Assembly: GCF_001592005.1 (NCBI RefSeq)
Contig: NZ_BCVZ01000017.1
Span: 1 to 64,000, forward strand
Direction: 5' to 3'
Origin: Bacillus sonorensis NBRC 101234 = KCTC 13918
Lineage (GTDB): Bacteria; Bacillota; Bacilli; Bacillales; Bacillaceae
DNA: 64,000 nt
Made by a program: the position numbers and the translations under genes. The notes beneath the pieces were generated by a model, which did no database searches, was not told where the DNA came from, and saw only the letters and a list, made by a program, of their open reading frames with translations. Positions 20,329 to 29,595 of this stretch are shown here, piece by piece. The first letter of the stretch is position 1. Every line of letters starts with the position of its first letter.

Positions 20329-21186
20329 ATGAATATGAAAGTCGGTTATTTAGGTCCAGAAGCTACATTTACCCATTTGGCCGTCTGCTCTTGTTTCGCA
20401 GACGCCAATCAGCAAGCATATAATACAATACCTGCCTGCATGGACGCAGCCATGAACGGTGAAATCGATCTGGCTGTCGTTCCCCTGGAAAATGCGATCG
20501 AAGGATCGGTCAACCTGACAATCGATTATTTGATACATGAACAGCCGCTTTATATTGTCGGGGAAATCACGGCGCCGATCCGCCAGCATTTGCTTGTCCA
20601 TCCTTCGAGAAAAGAAGAATGGGAGGATATCGAGAAAATTTATTCCCATTCACATGCGATTGCGCAGTGCCATAAATTTTTGCACGGCCAGTTTGAGTCT
20701 GTTCCGTTTGAATATGCCACTTCAACGGGAGCCGCTGCAAAATATGTAAGCGAAAACCCTGGAAAAAACATCGCGGTGATCGCCAATGAAATGGCGGCGA
20801 AAACATATGAATTAGACATTGTAAAACGGGATATTCATGATTATGAACATAATCATACCAGATTTGTGATGCTCCATCCGGATCAACATACTTCCATTCA
20901 AGTCAATCCCGAATTGGCAGCAAGACCGAAGACCACATTGATGGTGACGCTTCCTTCAGACAGATCAGGGGCGCTTCATCAAGTGCTGTCCGCGTTTGCC
21001 TGGAGAAATTTGAATCTTTCCAAAATTGAATCCAGGCCGACAAAAACCGGGCTTGGAAATTATTTTTTTATTATTGATATTGAAATGGCGTTAGACGAGG
21101 TTTTGATCCCTGGTGCTGCAGCAGAGCTTGAAGCATTGGGCTGCAAAGTAAAGATGCTCGGGACTTACTATGCGTATACAATATAA
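20329..21186 (+). CDS. pheA: Prephenate dehydratase
   Basis: A 285-residue cytoplasmic enzyme that converts prephenate to phenylpyruvate for phenylalanine synthesis. The catalytic domain (about residues 1-190) includes VPLENAIEGSVN and the active-site region STGAAAKYV. The C-terminal ACT domain (about residues 200-280) contains the phenylalanine-binding ESRP motif in LSKIESRPTKTGLG, for feedback inhibition. It is a monofunctional enzyme without a fused chorismate mutase. It follows pheB and ends at a strong terminator shared with niaR. Confidence 0.96.
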   Translation: MNMKVGYLGPEATFTHLAVCSCFADANQQAYNTIPACMDAAMNGEIDLAVVPLENAIEGSVNLTIDYLIHEQPLYIVGEITAPIRQHLLVHPSRKEEWEDIEKIYSHSHAIAQCHKFLHGQFESVPFEYATSTGAAAKYVSENPGKNIAVIANEMAAKTYELDIVKRDIHDYEHNHTRFVMLHPDQHTSIQVNPELAARPKTTLMVTLPSDRSGALHQVLSAFAWRNLNLSKIESRPTKTGLGNYFFIIDIEMALDEVLIPGAAAELEALGCKVKMLGTYYAYTI

Positions 21187-21188
21187 TG

Positions 21189-21230
21189 AAAAAGGTCCTT
21201 TGCCGTCATGGCAGAGGACCTTTTGTTTTT
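21189..21230 (+). terminator. Bidirectional terminator between pheA and niaR
   Basis: AAAAGGTCCTTTGCC (21190-21204) pairs with GGCAGAGGACCTTTT (21210-21224). It lies between converging genes, with T-rich sequence on the right and A-rich on the left. Confidence 0.85.
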
Positions 21231-21233
21231 GCC

Positions 21234-21776
21234 TTATTCGGGAATTAAGATGCCCGCTTTTTTCAGAGCGTCACAAACTTGGTCAATTTTCTCTTCATCA
21301 TCTGCCACCAGGGTGTGAAGGTGTATGCCGTTTGTCAGCTGTGACAGGTAAGCGGCTTTTGTGGACGAGATTTTTTTCACAAAATCGGAGACTTCCTTTC
21401 TCGTGCTAACTCTGATCGATGCAGTTAGATCACCGTATACGGGATGCTCGATCGTGACATCTTGAACCGTCACTCCAAAATCGACAATCATGTTCAGCTC
21501 TTCTTCCGTTCTGCCGGGTTCGTGATCGCAGGCGATGATGCGCTTGACCGGCTGTTTATCGGCCGTTTGCGTCCGCAAATACATATATCCTTGGCTTGTG
21601 GCTATAATCGGTTCATTTTTGGCTTTTAATAAAGAAATATCCTGCACAATCACCTGTCTTGAAACCGCAGCTTTTTTCGCCAGCTCGCCGCCGGTTAGAG
21701 GCGCCTCTGATTCTTTCAGCCAAGCGAGCAGCCGTTCGCGGCGCTCACTTCCCGTGAGTTTTACTCCGTCTGTCAA
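21234..21776 (-). CDS. niaR: Nicotinate-responsive NAD biosynthesis repressor NiaR (YrxA)
   Basis: A repressor of about 180 residues. An N-terminal HTH_11 winged helix (RRERLLAWLKESEAPLTGGELAKKAAVSRQ) is followed by a 3H domain with conserved histidines (HPVYGDL, IHLHTL) that binds niacin. TTG 21776 is chosen because AAAGGAGA lies about nine bases upstream and this N-terminus matches the family; ATG 21797 would place the ribosome site inside the coding region. The gene overlaps the 3' end of nifS by about 32 bases. It should repress nifS-niaR and nadBCA through the palindrome at 22986-22997. Confidence 0.93.
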   Translation of the reverse strand: MTDGVKLTGSERRERLLAWLKESEAPLTGGELAKKAAVSRQVIVQDISLLKAKNEPIIATSQGYMYLRTQTADKQPVKRIIACDHEPGRTEEELNMIVDFGVTVQDVTIEHPVYGDLTASIRVSTRKEVSDFVKKISSTKAAYLSQLTNGIHLHTLVADDEEKIDQVCDALKKAGILIPE

Positions 21777-22926
21777 TCCGATGGTCTCCTTTCTCATGAT
21801 TCATAGCTTCAAATACATCCAACAATTGATCGATGTGTTCTTTGGATGTGTCAGATCCGAAGGAAATGCGGATGAATTGAAGAGCCTGTTCCCTTTGGAT
21901 GCGAAGGGCCTTCATCGTGTTTGACGGCTCATGATAGCCGGCGGAACACGCGCTCCCCGTTGAAATACAAATTCCCCGCCTGTTACATTCCAGCATAACA
22001 TATTGTCCTTCATAGGAATGAAAAAAACAACCCAAAATATGCGGAAGCACTTGAAGCTGAGGCGAATCCGGGACCGCAGAGGAAATCGGAAGCCGCCGCT
22101 CCCGTAAACCGCGGAAAAAATACGAGCGCAGCTTTTGGTGTTTTTCCAAAACGGCGTCCATGCCGCTGACCGTCCGTTCTGCTGCTGTGATAAAAGCGCC
22201 GATTCCAGGTACGTTGACGGTTCCGCTTCGAAAGCCGTTCTCATGCAGTGTGCCTGGATAGGCCGGTTTCCAGTTTACGCCAGGGCGGATATAAACAGCG
22301 CCAGTGCCTTTAGGTCCGTAGACTTTATGGCTTGACACAGATAAAGCGTCGACACCAAGCTGTTCAACGCTGACGGGAATTTTGGCAAATGTCTGAACGG
22401 CGTCGCTATGCAGAAGGACATCCCGTTCATGCAAAAAGGCGGACAATTCGGCGAGCGGCTGGATGACTCCTGTTTCTGAATTGGCGTGCTGGATCGAAAC
22501 AAGCCCAGTATCAGGGCGGAGGTGCCGTTTTAAAATATCGGTTGTGATGATCCCGGAAGCATCGGGTTTCATCACGCCAACCTCATAGCCCAGCTCCGCC
22601 AGATACCGCTTCAAAATATGCATGGATTGATGCTCCATTTCCGTCATTAAAAAATGGCGTTTCCCTGAAGGGAGGCCTTTCAAGATCGATTGGACGGCCA
22701 AGAAATTAGACTCCGTACCCCCGCTCGTAAAATAAATACCTTCTGCCTCACCTGACATCATCTCTGCCAGCTTCATACGGCAGTAATGCAAAATGCTTTC
22801 CGATGTTCCGCCCGCATCATGCAGGCTGCTTGAATTGCCGTAAACTTCAGTGCTGAGCTTTTGAAACGCTTGAACGGCCTCCCGTAAGACAGGGGTTGCC
22901 GCTGCATAGTCAAGATAAATCACCAT
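21745..22926 (-). CDS. nifS: Cysteine desulfurase NifS of the NAD locus (NadA cluster maturation)
   Basis: A 393-residue PLP-dependent cysteine desulfurase of the NifS/IscS family. The PLP lysine lies in SVSSHKVYGPKGTGA, and the catalytic cysteine is in the SSGSACS-type loop STGSACSAGYHEP. In B. subtilis this paralogue is dedicated to assembling the 4Fe-4S cluster of quinolinate synthase NadA. Its divergent position next to nadBCA and its joint operon with niaR support that role here. A second desulfurase, YrvO, is at 60.2 kb with a different partner (mnmA). Confidence 0.93.
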   Translation of the reverse strand: MVIYLDYAAATPVLREAVQAFQKLSTEVYGNSSSLHDAGGTSESILHYCRMKLAEMMSGEAEGIYFTSGGTESNFLAVQSILKGLPSGKRHFLMTEMEHQSMHILKRYLAELGYEVGVMKPDASGIITTDILKRHLRPDTGLVSIQHANSETGVIQPLAELSAFLHERDVLLHSDAVQTFAKIPVSVEQLGVDALSVSSHKVYGPKGTGAVYIRPGVNWKPAYPGTLHENGFRSGTVNVPGIGAFITAAERTVSGMDAVLEKHQKLRSYFFRGLRERRLPISSAVPDSPQLQVLPHILGCFFHSYEGQYVMLECNRRGICISTGSACSAGYHEPSNTMKALRIQREQALQFIRISFGSDTSKEHIDQLLDVFEAMNHEKGDHRIDRRSKTHGK

Positions 22927-22954
22927 GTTTAGACTCCCATTCTGTAAAAAATAC

Positions 22955-22997
22955 TTGAGTTTATTTTATCTATATGTAAATATAGGTGTCAAGACAC
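22955..22997 (+). promoter_or_regulatory. NiaR-type operator with divergent nifS and nadB promoters
   Basis: The palindrome GTGTCAAGACAC (22986-22997) is a NiaR-box-like sequence. Reverse promoter: TTGACA (22992-22987) lies inside the palindrome, with TAAAAT (22968-22963) 18 bases away. Forward promoter: TTGAGT (22955-22960) with a TAAATA-type -10 near 22977-22982. Repressor binding could therefore shut both directions. Confidence 0.75.
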
Positions 22998-23022
22998 ATG
23001 TAAATTCACAGGGGGAATCATC

Positions 23023-24597
23023 ATGTCATGTCAGACCATTATTGTCGTCGGAGCCGGAGCGGCTGCGCTGTCTTTTGCTGCGGCAATGCCGCCTTCATAT
23101 GAAGTCATTGTTATTACGAAAGAATCTGTGCATGACAGCAATTCGACACTTGCTCAAGGCGGTATTGCCACGTCTATAATGCCGGAGGACTCCATTGTTC
23201 AGCATGCAGAGGATACATTATACGCCGGCTGCGGCCACAATCATGTAGAAACGGTCAATGATGCCATTGTTGACGGACATCGGCTCGTTCATGAGCTGAT
23301 CAGCCAAGCGTTCCCATTTGACAAAGACCAGCAAGGGCGCCTCAGGCTTGGAAAAGAGGGGGCGCACTCGGCCAACCGGATTTTGCATGCCGGCGGAGAT
23401 GCGACAGGAAGAATGCTGATTCGTCATTTAGCCGACAAGCTCGGTTCGAATGTCGTGCTGAAGGAGTATGAAGCCGCTGCTGATTTATGGATCGAAAATG
23501 GCTGCTGTGCGGGCGTCTGGACAAAAGATAGCACGGGAGAGGTTCGCTTGAGAAAAGCGGATGGTGTTGTGCTGGCTACGGGAGGATGCGGAAACCTTTT
23601 TCAAATGCATACGAATGACCGCTCGGTGACAAGCGACGGGCTTTCACTTGCATACCGAGCCGGGGCCGAACTGACCGATTTGGAGTTTGTTCAGTTTCAC
23701 CCCACACTTCTCGTGAAGAAAGGGCTTGCCCTCGGTCTTGTTTCAGAGGCTGTGCGCGGGGAAGGCGCCGTCCTGATAGATGAAAACGGAAAGAGGGTCA
23801 TGGAAGGGGTGCATCCTATGAAGGATTTGGCGCCCCGCGACATTGTATCAAGAGCGATTCATCATAAACAGAAAGCCGGGAGCCGTATATTTTTGGATAT
23901 CACGAGCATACCGGACTTTACCCAGCGGTTTCCGACGATTTCTAGTCTCTGTGATAAAGCGGGAATCTCAATCGAACAAGGGCGGCTTCCCGTATCGCCG
24001 GGGATGCACTTTTTAATGGGCGGGGTATCTGTCAACAGGTGGGGAGAAACGGCCGTTCCACATCTTTATGTCGTCGGGGAAGCGGCATGTACGGGATTTC
24101 ACGGTGCCAACCGGCTGGCAAGCAATTCTCTTCTGGAATGTCTTGTTTACGGAAAAAGAGCGGCAGAACGGATACAAACAATGAAACACAGAATGCCCCT
24201 CAGCGGAAAAGCGCCAAAACCGGAAGAGATTGTATTTTCCGTCCCTGAATGCAGCTTGGAGGACATCCAGAAAAACATGACGGCTCATGTTTCAATGATC
24301 CGCTCAGAAGCCGAACTGCGGAATGTGAGAAATTGGCTTGAAGAGATGCCGGTTCAGCGTATAAATGTGAAGGATATCACAAAAGCAGAGCTTGAATTGG
24401 CGCATTCGTGGCAGACGGCCAAGCTGATGACAGACTCAGCTCTTCTTCGGACAGAAAGCAGGGGGGGGCATTTCCGTTCAGATTTTCCTGCAAGAGATGA
24501 TGCAAACTGGAAAGGAAAACAAATCGTCCATTCAAAAGGACGGATCGCGATAAGACACAACGAAGGGATTGTGAATCATGCAGCAGCTCATGCTTAA
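23023..24597 (+). CDS. nadB: L-aspartate oxidase
   Basis: A 524-residue FAD flavoprotein that oxidises L-aspartate to iminoaspartate, the first step of de novo NAD synthesis. The dinucleotide-binding motif VVGAGAAALSFA is at about residues 5-16. Succinate-dehydrogenase-family signatures include STLAQGGIA, HTNDRSVTSDGLSLAYRAGAE and the catalytic region EAVRGEGAVLIDENG. ATG 23023 follows GGGGG. It overlaps nadC by 20 bases, and nadA follows, so iminoaspartate is passed on within one operon. Confidence 0.96.
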   Translation: MSCQTIIVVGAGAAALSFAAAMPPSYEVIVITKESVHDSNSTLAQGGIATSIMPEDSIVQHAEDTLYAGCGHNHVETVNDAIVDGHRLVHELISQAFPFDKDQQGRLRLGKEGAHSANRILHAGGDATGRMLIRHLADKLGSNVVLKEYEAAADLWIENGCCAGVWTKDSTGEVRLRKADGVVLATGGCGNLFQMHTNDRSVTSDGLSLAYRAGAELTDLEFVQFHPTLLVKKGLALGLVSEAVRGEGAVLIDENGKRVMEGVHPMKDLAPRDIVSRAIHHKQKAGSRIFLDITSIPDFTQRFPTISSLCDKAGISIEQGRLPVSPGMHFLMGGVSVNRWGETAVPHLYVVGEAACTGFHGANRLASNSLLECLVYGKRAAERIQTMKHRMPLSGKAPKPEEIVFSVPECSLEDIQKNMTAHVSMIRSEAELRNVRNWLEEMPVQRINVKDITKAELELAHSWQTAKLMTDSALLRTESRGGHFRSDFPARDDANWKGKQIVHSKGRIAIRHNEGIVNHAAAHA

Positions 24598-25435
24598 GCA
24601 CATGCTTGAACATTTTTTCAAAGAAGACATCGGCTGGGGAGATCTCACTTCACAGGCCGTTTTTAGTGAAGACCATATATGCGAGGCTGCCATTTCTGCC
24701 AAGGAAAACGGCGTGTTTGCAGGGGCGATGGTCATAAAGGAAGGATTCGCCCTGATCGATCAAAAAATCGCCGTTGACATCAATAAAAAAGATGGTGAAC
24801 CTGTTGCAACAGGAGAAGTGATCGCCCGCCTCAAAGGTCCTGCGGCTTCCCTTTTGACAGGTGAACGGGTCGTTCTGAACCTCATCCAACGAATGTCGGG
24901 AATCGCCACGCTGACGAAGCGGTCGGTGATGCGGCTAAATGATCCCGATATCAGGATATGCGATACAAGGAAGACGACTCCCGGCCTCCGCATGCTTGAA
25001 AAATACGCCGTCAAAATAGGAGGAGGCTTTAACCACCGTTTTGGACTGGACGGCGGCATCATGATCAAGGATAACCATATTGCGGCCTGCGGTTCAATCG
25101 GAAAAGCGGTGGAAAAAGCGCGGGCAGCCTGTGGGCACATGGTCAAGATTGAAGTGGAAATCGAGTCTGAGAAAGAGCTCGCAGAGGCGGTCGAAGCAGG
25201 GGCCGATATCATTATGTTTGACAACTGTCCTCCGGAGACGGTTCGGCGATTTTCGGATATGACGCCTCCCGGCATTATAACGGAAGCCTCTGGCGGCATA
25301 TCGTTCGAAAACCTGCCGGCGTACAGGGGGACGGGGGTTGATTATATTTCTCTAGGCTATTTAACACATTCGGCAAAGGCCGTTGATTTTAGCATGAATG
25401 TCAATTTGAACAAAATGATCGGATTGGAGAGGTAA
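24578..25435 (+). CDS. nadC: Nicotinate-nucleotide pyrophosphorylase (quinolinate PRTase)
   Basis: A 285-residue type II phosphoribosyltransferase that turns quinolinate and PRPP into nicotinate mononucleotide, CO2 and pyrophosphate. Visible signatures are EDIGWGDLTSQ near the N-terminus, GERVVLNLIQRMSGIAT, CDTRKTTPGLR, HRFGL and EASGGI near the C-terminus. ATG 24578 overlaps the nadB 3' end, with an AAGGG ribosome site inside nadB. Length is typical. It sits between nadB and nadA, matching the pathway operon. Confidence 0.96.
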   Translation: MQQLMLKHMLEHFFKEDIGWGDLTSQAVFSEDHICEAAISAKENGVFAGAMVIKEGFALIDQKIAVDINKKDGEPVATGEVIARLKGPAASLLTGERVVLNLIQRMSGIATLTKRSVMRLNDPDIRICDTRKTTPGLRMLEKYAVKIGGGFNHRFGLDGGIMIKDNHIAACGSIGKAVEKARAACGHMVKIEVEIESEKELAEAVEAGADIIMFDNCPPETVRRFSDMTPPGIITEASGGISFENLPAYRGTGVDYISLGYLTHSAKAVDFSMNVNLNKMIGLER

Positions 25436-25438
25436 CAG

Positions 25439-26548
25439 ATGTCTATTGTAAACTTGATCAATCATACGAACGGAAGCATGATGCCCGAGTATTATAAAAA
25501 GCTCGCCGAAGAAGACATGAAGGAAAGGATTCGGCGAATCAAAAAAAAATACGGGGAAAAGCTGTTTATCCCCGGTCATCATTATCAAAAAGACGAAGTC
25601 ATCCAATTTGCGGATGCAACAGGGGATTCGCTCCAGCTCGCCCAAGTGGCCCAGCAAAATAAAAAAGCAGAATACATTGTGTTTTGCGGCGTACACTTTA
25701 TGGCGGAAACCGCAGATATGCTGACGGCAAAAGAACAGGTCGTCGTTTTGCCTGATATGAGAGCGGGGTGTTCAATGGCCGACATGGCCAATATGCGGCA
25801 AACAAACCGGGCGTGGGAAGAGCTGACAAAACGATTCGGCGACACGATTATTCCGCTGACATATGTGAATTCAACCGCCGAGATTAAAGCTTTTACCGGC
25901 AGAAACGGGGGAGCGGCGGTCACATCGTCAAATGCGAAACACATTCTGACATGGGCGCTCACGCAAAAGGAGAGGATTTTATTTCTTCCCGATCAGCATC
26001 TCGGACGCAATACTGCGTATGATCTCGGCATTCCCCTCAGCCGGATGGCGGTATGGGACCCTATTGAAGAAGAGCTGCTGTATGATGGTGATCTTCAAGA
26101 TGTGAAGGTCATTCTATGGAAAGGGCATTGCTCAGTCCATGAAAAATTTACCGTCAGCAATATCAAAAATGTAAAAGAACGCGATCCCGGCATCAATGTC
26201 ATTGTGCACCCGGAATGCACACACGAGGTCGTGATGCTCAGCGATTTCAGCGGGTCGACAAAAAAAATCATTGATACCATCAGTAAAGCGGAGCCGGGAA
26301 GCAAATGGGCGATTGGGACAGAGATGAATCTTGTGCAAAGAATCATCAAGAGACATCCTGACAAACAAATCGAATCTCTCAATCCGGATATGTGTCCATG
26401 TTTGACGATGAACCGAATCGATCTGCCTCATTTATTATGGTCTTTGGAGCAGATTGATAAAGGTGAACCGGCAGGCGTCATAAAGGTCGAAGAAGCCGTT
26501 GCAAAAGATGCCGTCGCCTCTCTTAACAGGATGCTCGGCATCAGTTAA
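25439..26548 (+). CDS. nadA: Quinolinate synthase A
   Basis: A 369-residue enzyme that condenses iminoaspartate with dihydroxyacetone phosphate to form quinolinate, using an oxygen-sensitive 4Fe-4S cluster. Cysteines in conserved settings include those of [29 protein letters not shown] and the C-terminal [11 protein letters not shown]. The N-terminal [19 protein letters not shown] is a family signature. ATG 25439 follows GGAGAGG, three bases after the nadC stop. Cluster assembly is attributed to the divergently encoded NifS. Confidence 0.97.
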   Translation: MSIVNLINHTNGSMMPEYYKKLAEEDMKERIRRIKKKYGEKLFIPGHHYQKDEVIQFADATGDSLQLAQVAQQNKKAEYIVFCGVHFMAETADMLTAKEQVVVLPDMRAGCSMADMANMRQTNRAWEELTKRFGDTIIPLTYVNSTAEIKAFTGRNGGAAVTSSNAKHILTWALTQKERILFLPDQHLGRNTAYDLGIPLSRMAVWDPIEEELLYDGDLQDVKVILWKGHCSVHEKFTVSNIKNVKERDPGINVIVHPECTHEVVMLSDFSGSTKKIIDTISKAEPGSKWAIGTEMNLVQRIIKRHPDKQIESLNPDMCPCLTMNRIDLPHLLWSLEQIDKGEPAGVIKVEEAVAKDAVASLNRMLGIS

Positions 26549-26660
26549 CAAAAAGAACAAGTTTTTATCATAACCCCTCCTGCCGCCGCATAAATTTGTG
26601 AGGAAACATATTTGTTATTCTAATGCGTTCGTTCACGTTTTTGCATAGGAGGGGAAAACG

Positions 26661-27821
26661 TTGAAAATCCATATTGTCCAAAAGGGCGACTCTCTAGAAA
26701 AAATTGCAGAACGATACAATGTTGACTTTCAGGAACTGAAAAAACTGAATTCTCAGCTGAGCAACCCCGATCTCATCATGCCCGGAATGAAAATAAAAGT
26801 GCCGTCAGGGGGAGTGCCGGTCAAAAAAGAAGAACAGCTCAATATGCGGAAGGAGCCGCCTAAAAAGAAGGAATTGCCCAAAAAAACGGAACTTCCAAAA
26901 AAAACGGAGTTTCCAAAAAAACAGGAGCATCCTTTTGCAAACGAAAAGCCTAAAGGGAAGATCGACATTGAAGATACAAAGCCAAAAGAAAAGCCTTCGA
27001 CTCCTTATGTTCCGCCTGTCCCCAATTTAGGCCAGCCGGGGCTGCCCGAAGGCGACATTTCCAATCTATATCATAGCGTAAATCAGCTCCATCAGCCGTT
27101 CGTACCTCCAACACCTTATGAACATCAAGAGAAAACGCCAAATTTGCATTTTCCATGGACAAATAAGGAGGAGAGTAATATGGAAAACGTCAATTATCCG
27201 AACATTCCGCAGCCGCCGCAAACAGGCGGAGCAGGTGAGGAAAACAAACAGTTTCACGGAGTGCCGAATGTAGCTCCCGTTTCATATCATCCTCATCCTC
27301 ACCATTATCCATTTTATCCCGGATGTTTAATTCCTGTTTCCCCTGTATTGCCGGGTTCAGGTTTATGCTATCCATGGTATCCTTACCCTGCTCATATGCC
27401 TTATATGCACCATATGCACCACATGCATCATCCTGGCTATGTATCTCCGGCTGAATATGACGGAGACGATGACGATGATATGGACTACGATAATATGGGG
27501 CATGATAATGCAGGCCATCATCAATATCCATACCATCAACAGCCGATTACGGCACCGGCCTTTATGCAGGCTCAGGCGCCGTACCCTAACCAGGCATACC
27601 CTGGATATGCACCGCCTAATGCCGGGCATGCGGGTAAGCCAAACATGGGGCATGGTGATGATGACTGCGGATGCGGACCTGATTTTAAAGGCGGATATCC
27701 AGGCGGCGCGCCATATGGACAAATGCCGCAAATGGGCAGCCCTTACGGCATGGGAGGATACGGCCAGCAGCAGCCGTCAGGCGGTCAAATGTTTAACAGA
27801 CCTGAAGAAGACGAAGACTGA
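26661..27821 (+). CDS. safA: Spore coat assembly protein SafA
   Basis: A 386-residue morphogenetic protein that localises to the cortex-coat interface and organises the inner coat with SpoVID. A single N-terminal LysM domain (KIHIVQKGDSLEKIAERYNVD...MPGMKIKVPS, residues 1-50) is followed by a Lys-Pro repeat linker. The C-terminal region is rich in Pro, His, Tyr, Gly and Met, including HMHHMHHMHHP and a poly-Asp run. TTG 26661 follows AGGAGGGG. An internal ribosome site and ATG at 27180 should yield a short C-terminal form, as in B. subtilis (SafA-C30). Confidence 0.93.
   Translation: MKIHIVQKGDSLEKIAERYNVDFQELKKLNSQLSNPDLIMPGMKIKVPSGGVPVKKEEQLNMRKEPPKKKELPKKTELPKKTEFPKKQEHPFANEKPKGKIDIEDTKPKEKPSTPYVPPVPNLGQPGLPEGDISNLYHSVNQLHQPFVPPTPYEHQEKTPNLHFPWTNKEESNMENVNYPNIPQPPQTGGAGEENKQFHGVPNVAPVSYHPHPHHYPFYPGCLIPVSPVLPGSGLCYPWYPYPAHMPYMHHMHHMHHPGYVSPAEYDGDDDDDMDYDNMGHDNAGHHQYPYHQQPITAPAFMQAQAPYPNQAYPGYAPPNAGHAGKPNMGHGDDDCGCGPDFKGGYPGGAPYGQMPQMGSPYGMGGYGQQQPSGGQMFNRPEEDED
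26862..26933 (+). repeat. Four 18-bp tandem repeats inside safA
   Basis: Four consecutive 18-base units start at 26862, 26880, 26898 and 26916. They encode a six-residue unit of the form KK(K/T/Q)E(L/F/H)P. They form the basic linker after the LysM domain. Units two and three are nearly identical, so copy number may vary between strains. Confidence 0.8.
27167..27182 (+). promoter_or_regulatory. Internal ribosome site and start codon for short SafA
   Basis: AAGGAGGAG (about 27165-27173) lies about six bases before the in-frame ATG at 27180, codon 174. This is better than many gene starts in the window and would give a C-terminal product of about 213 residues. Confidence 0.75.
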
Positions 27822-27828
27822 TGTGACA

Positions 27829-27858
27829 CGGGACGATGAAACATCGTTCCTTTTTTTA
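27829..27858 (+). terminator. Terminator after safA
   Basis: GGACGATG (27831-27838) pairs with CATCGTTCC (27842-27850), followed by seven T. Confidence 0.8.
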
Positions 27859-28002
27859 ATGTTGCTTTTTTCAAAACGCTTCATACCCAAAAATGTTCGC
27901 TTCCATTGTCTATAACTGTCAAGGGTATCTCCCCGGATCCCGCACATCCTAAAAAAGAGCATGATGCTCAAAAATCAGCGGTTTTCACGGGGGGTTCTAC
28001 CA

Positions 28003-28617
28003 TTGGATAAGAAGCTGAAAGTGTTCTCAGGCATTTTACTTTTAACGGCTGGTCTTTCAGCATGCGGCTATAACGATGCTGCAGATACGAGAAACAATAC
28101 CCGTCCAATCGGATATTATTCAAATAACGCAGATCGTGATGCCGGTGACGGCCCTGTAACGGATATGCTTGAAAACATGAACGGAAGAAACGGCACAACA
28201 AACGTAGCAAATGACGATCGGGTTCCGACAGGAGACGGAACGTACAGCAGGGGAGATATGAACTATCATAACCATCTGGTCAATACGGCTAACACGGGAT
28301 ATGATAGACCGCAAAACCGCAAAATCTCAAGAAATATTACCGAGCGCGTTAATAAAATGGATCATATTAATGAAAGCCAGGCCGTTGTGACCGATGAGAC
28401 GGTAATCATCGCGGTGCGCGCCGACAGAAGGCTGACAGATGATGATAAAAGACAAATTCGAAAAACAGCCAAGGATTTTGCGGGTAACCGCAGAGTTCAA
28501 ATTGCTGCTGACGACGGCACATTCACAAGGCTTCGGGAAATGAATGACGATCCTCAAAATGTAAGAGACCGCGGGGACGCTACAAACAATAATCTGAACC
28601 GCTTGCGGAACCAATAA
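28003..28617 (+). CDS. coxA: Spore cortex lipoprotein of the YhcN/YlaJ/CoxA family
   Basis: A protein of about 204 residues that starts with a lipoprotein signal peptide (MDKKLKVFSGILLLTAGLSACG), with a lipobox LSAC and the acceptor Cys at residue 21. An Asn/Asp-rich region follows. A C-terminal domain then runs from about residue 100, with VVTDETVIIAVRADRRLTDDDKRQI, resembling the Spore_YhcN_YlaJ family. TTG 28003 is chosen because GGGGGG lies seven bases upstream and the signal peptide begins there. It lies between safA and yebC, where B. subtilis has coxA (yrbB). The family is sporulation-specific; the precise role is unknown. Confidence 0.82.
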   Translation: MDKKLKVFSGILLLTAGLSACGYNDAADTRNNTRPIGYYSNNADRDAGDGPVTDMLENMNGRNGTTNVANDDRVPTGDGTYSRGDMNYHNHLVNTANTGYDRPQNRKISRNITERVNKMDHINESQAVVTDETVIIAVRADRRLTDDDKRQIRKTAKDFAGNRRVQIAADDGTFTRLREMNDDPQNVRDRGDATNNNLNRLRNQ

Positions 28618-28621
28618 GCCG

Positions 28622-28650
28622 AAATTGCCGGGCGTAATCCCGGCAATTTT
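28622..28650 (+). terminator. Terminator after coxA
   Basis: AAATTGCCGGG (28622-28632) pairs with CCCGGCAATTT (28639-28649), followed by a short T run. Confidence 0.75.
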
Positions 28651-28728
28651 GCCATTTTCTTTACAAAAGCGGCCCGAAACGTATAAAGTGATACATAGAG
28701 ACGAGAATTTTTTTGGAGGTAGAAAGAT

Positions 28729-29451
28729 ATGGCTGGCCATTCTAAATGGAAAAACATTCAGAGACGCAAAAATGCTCAGGATGCAAAACGAGGCAAAATC
28801 TTTATGAAGCTTGCCAAAGAAATTTATGTTGCGGCAAGGGAGGGCGGACCTGACCCGGAATCAAACGCAAGCTTGCGCCTCGTCATCGACAAAGCCAAAA
28901 ATGCAAACATGCCGAACGACAATATTGACCGGGCCATCAAAAAAGCGGCCGGAAACCAGGACGGCAGCAATTATGAGGAAATTACATATGAAGGCTACGG
29001 TCCTGCCGGTGTGGCTGTCATGGTCAAATGTTTAACAGATAATAAAAACCGGATAGCGACAAACGTCAGAACCGCATTCAGCAAAAACGGCGGAAGCCTT
29101 GGAGAAACGGGCTGCGTTTCTTATATGTTCAACCGGAAAGGATACATTGTCATCGAGCGTGAAGAGCTTGAGACAGACGAAGAGGAATTCATGCTGGAGG
29201 TCATTGATTTAGGCGCAGACGAGCTTGAAACGAGCGATGAGCTGTTTGAGATTTATACAGAACCGGAACAATTTGAGGGTGTCAAAAAGGGGCTTGAAGA
29301 ACGGGGGTATCAGGCGGCTACAGCAGAAATCACGATGATTCCGCAAACATATGCCGAAGTTGATGAAGCGGTTCAGGAAAAAATCGAAAAACTCGTTGAT
29401 GCGCTTGAAGATGATGATGACGTTCAGGAAGTATATACAAACGTTCACTAA
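28729..29451 (+). CDS. yebC: YebC/PmpR family regulatory protein (YrbC)
   Basis: A 240-residue member of the YebC/TACO1 family. The N-terminal signature is [31 protein letters not shown], with the conserved core [12 protein letters not shown] and [20 protein letters not shown]. Members are reported either as DNA-binding regulators or as translation factors relieving ribosome stalling at proline stretches. The sequence alone does not decide between these. ATG 28729 follows GGAGG. It is monocistronic by its own terminator. Confidence 0.95.
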   Translation: MAGHSKWKNIQRRKNAQDAKRGKIFMKLAKEIYVAAREGGPDPESNASLRLVIDKAKNANMPNDNIDRAIKKAAGNQDGSNYEEITYEGYGPAGVAVMVKCLTDNKNRIATNVRTAFSKNGGSLGETGCVSYMFNRKGYIVIEREELETDEEEFMLEVIDLGADELETSDELFEIYTEPEQFEGVKKGLEERGYQAATAEITMIPQTYAEVDEAVQEKIEKLVDALEDDDDVQEVYTNVH

Positions 29452-29453
29452 AA

Positions 29454-29487
29454 AAAGGGACGCCATTGCAAGGGGGCGTCCTTTCTT
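29454..29487 (+). terminator. Terminator after yebC
   Basis: AAGGGACGCC pairs with GGCGTCCTT across a short loop (29456-29483), with A and T runs at either side. Confidence 0.75.
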
Positions 29488-29595
29488 ATGTTTTCACACA
29501 TTTAGAGGCCGTCTCAATCTGCTGCGGAGACAAGATTTTTTTTTGATCATATAGTAATGAAGAAGACTTGGCAAAATGAAAGGGGGATATAACAA

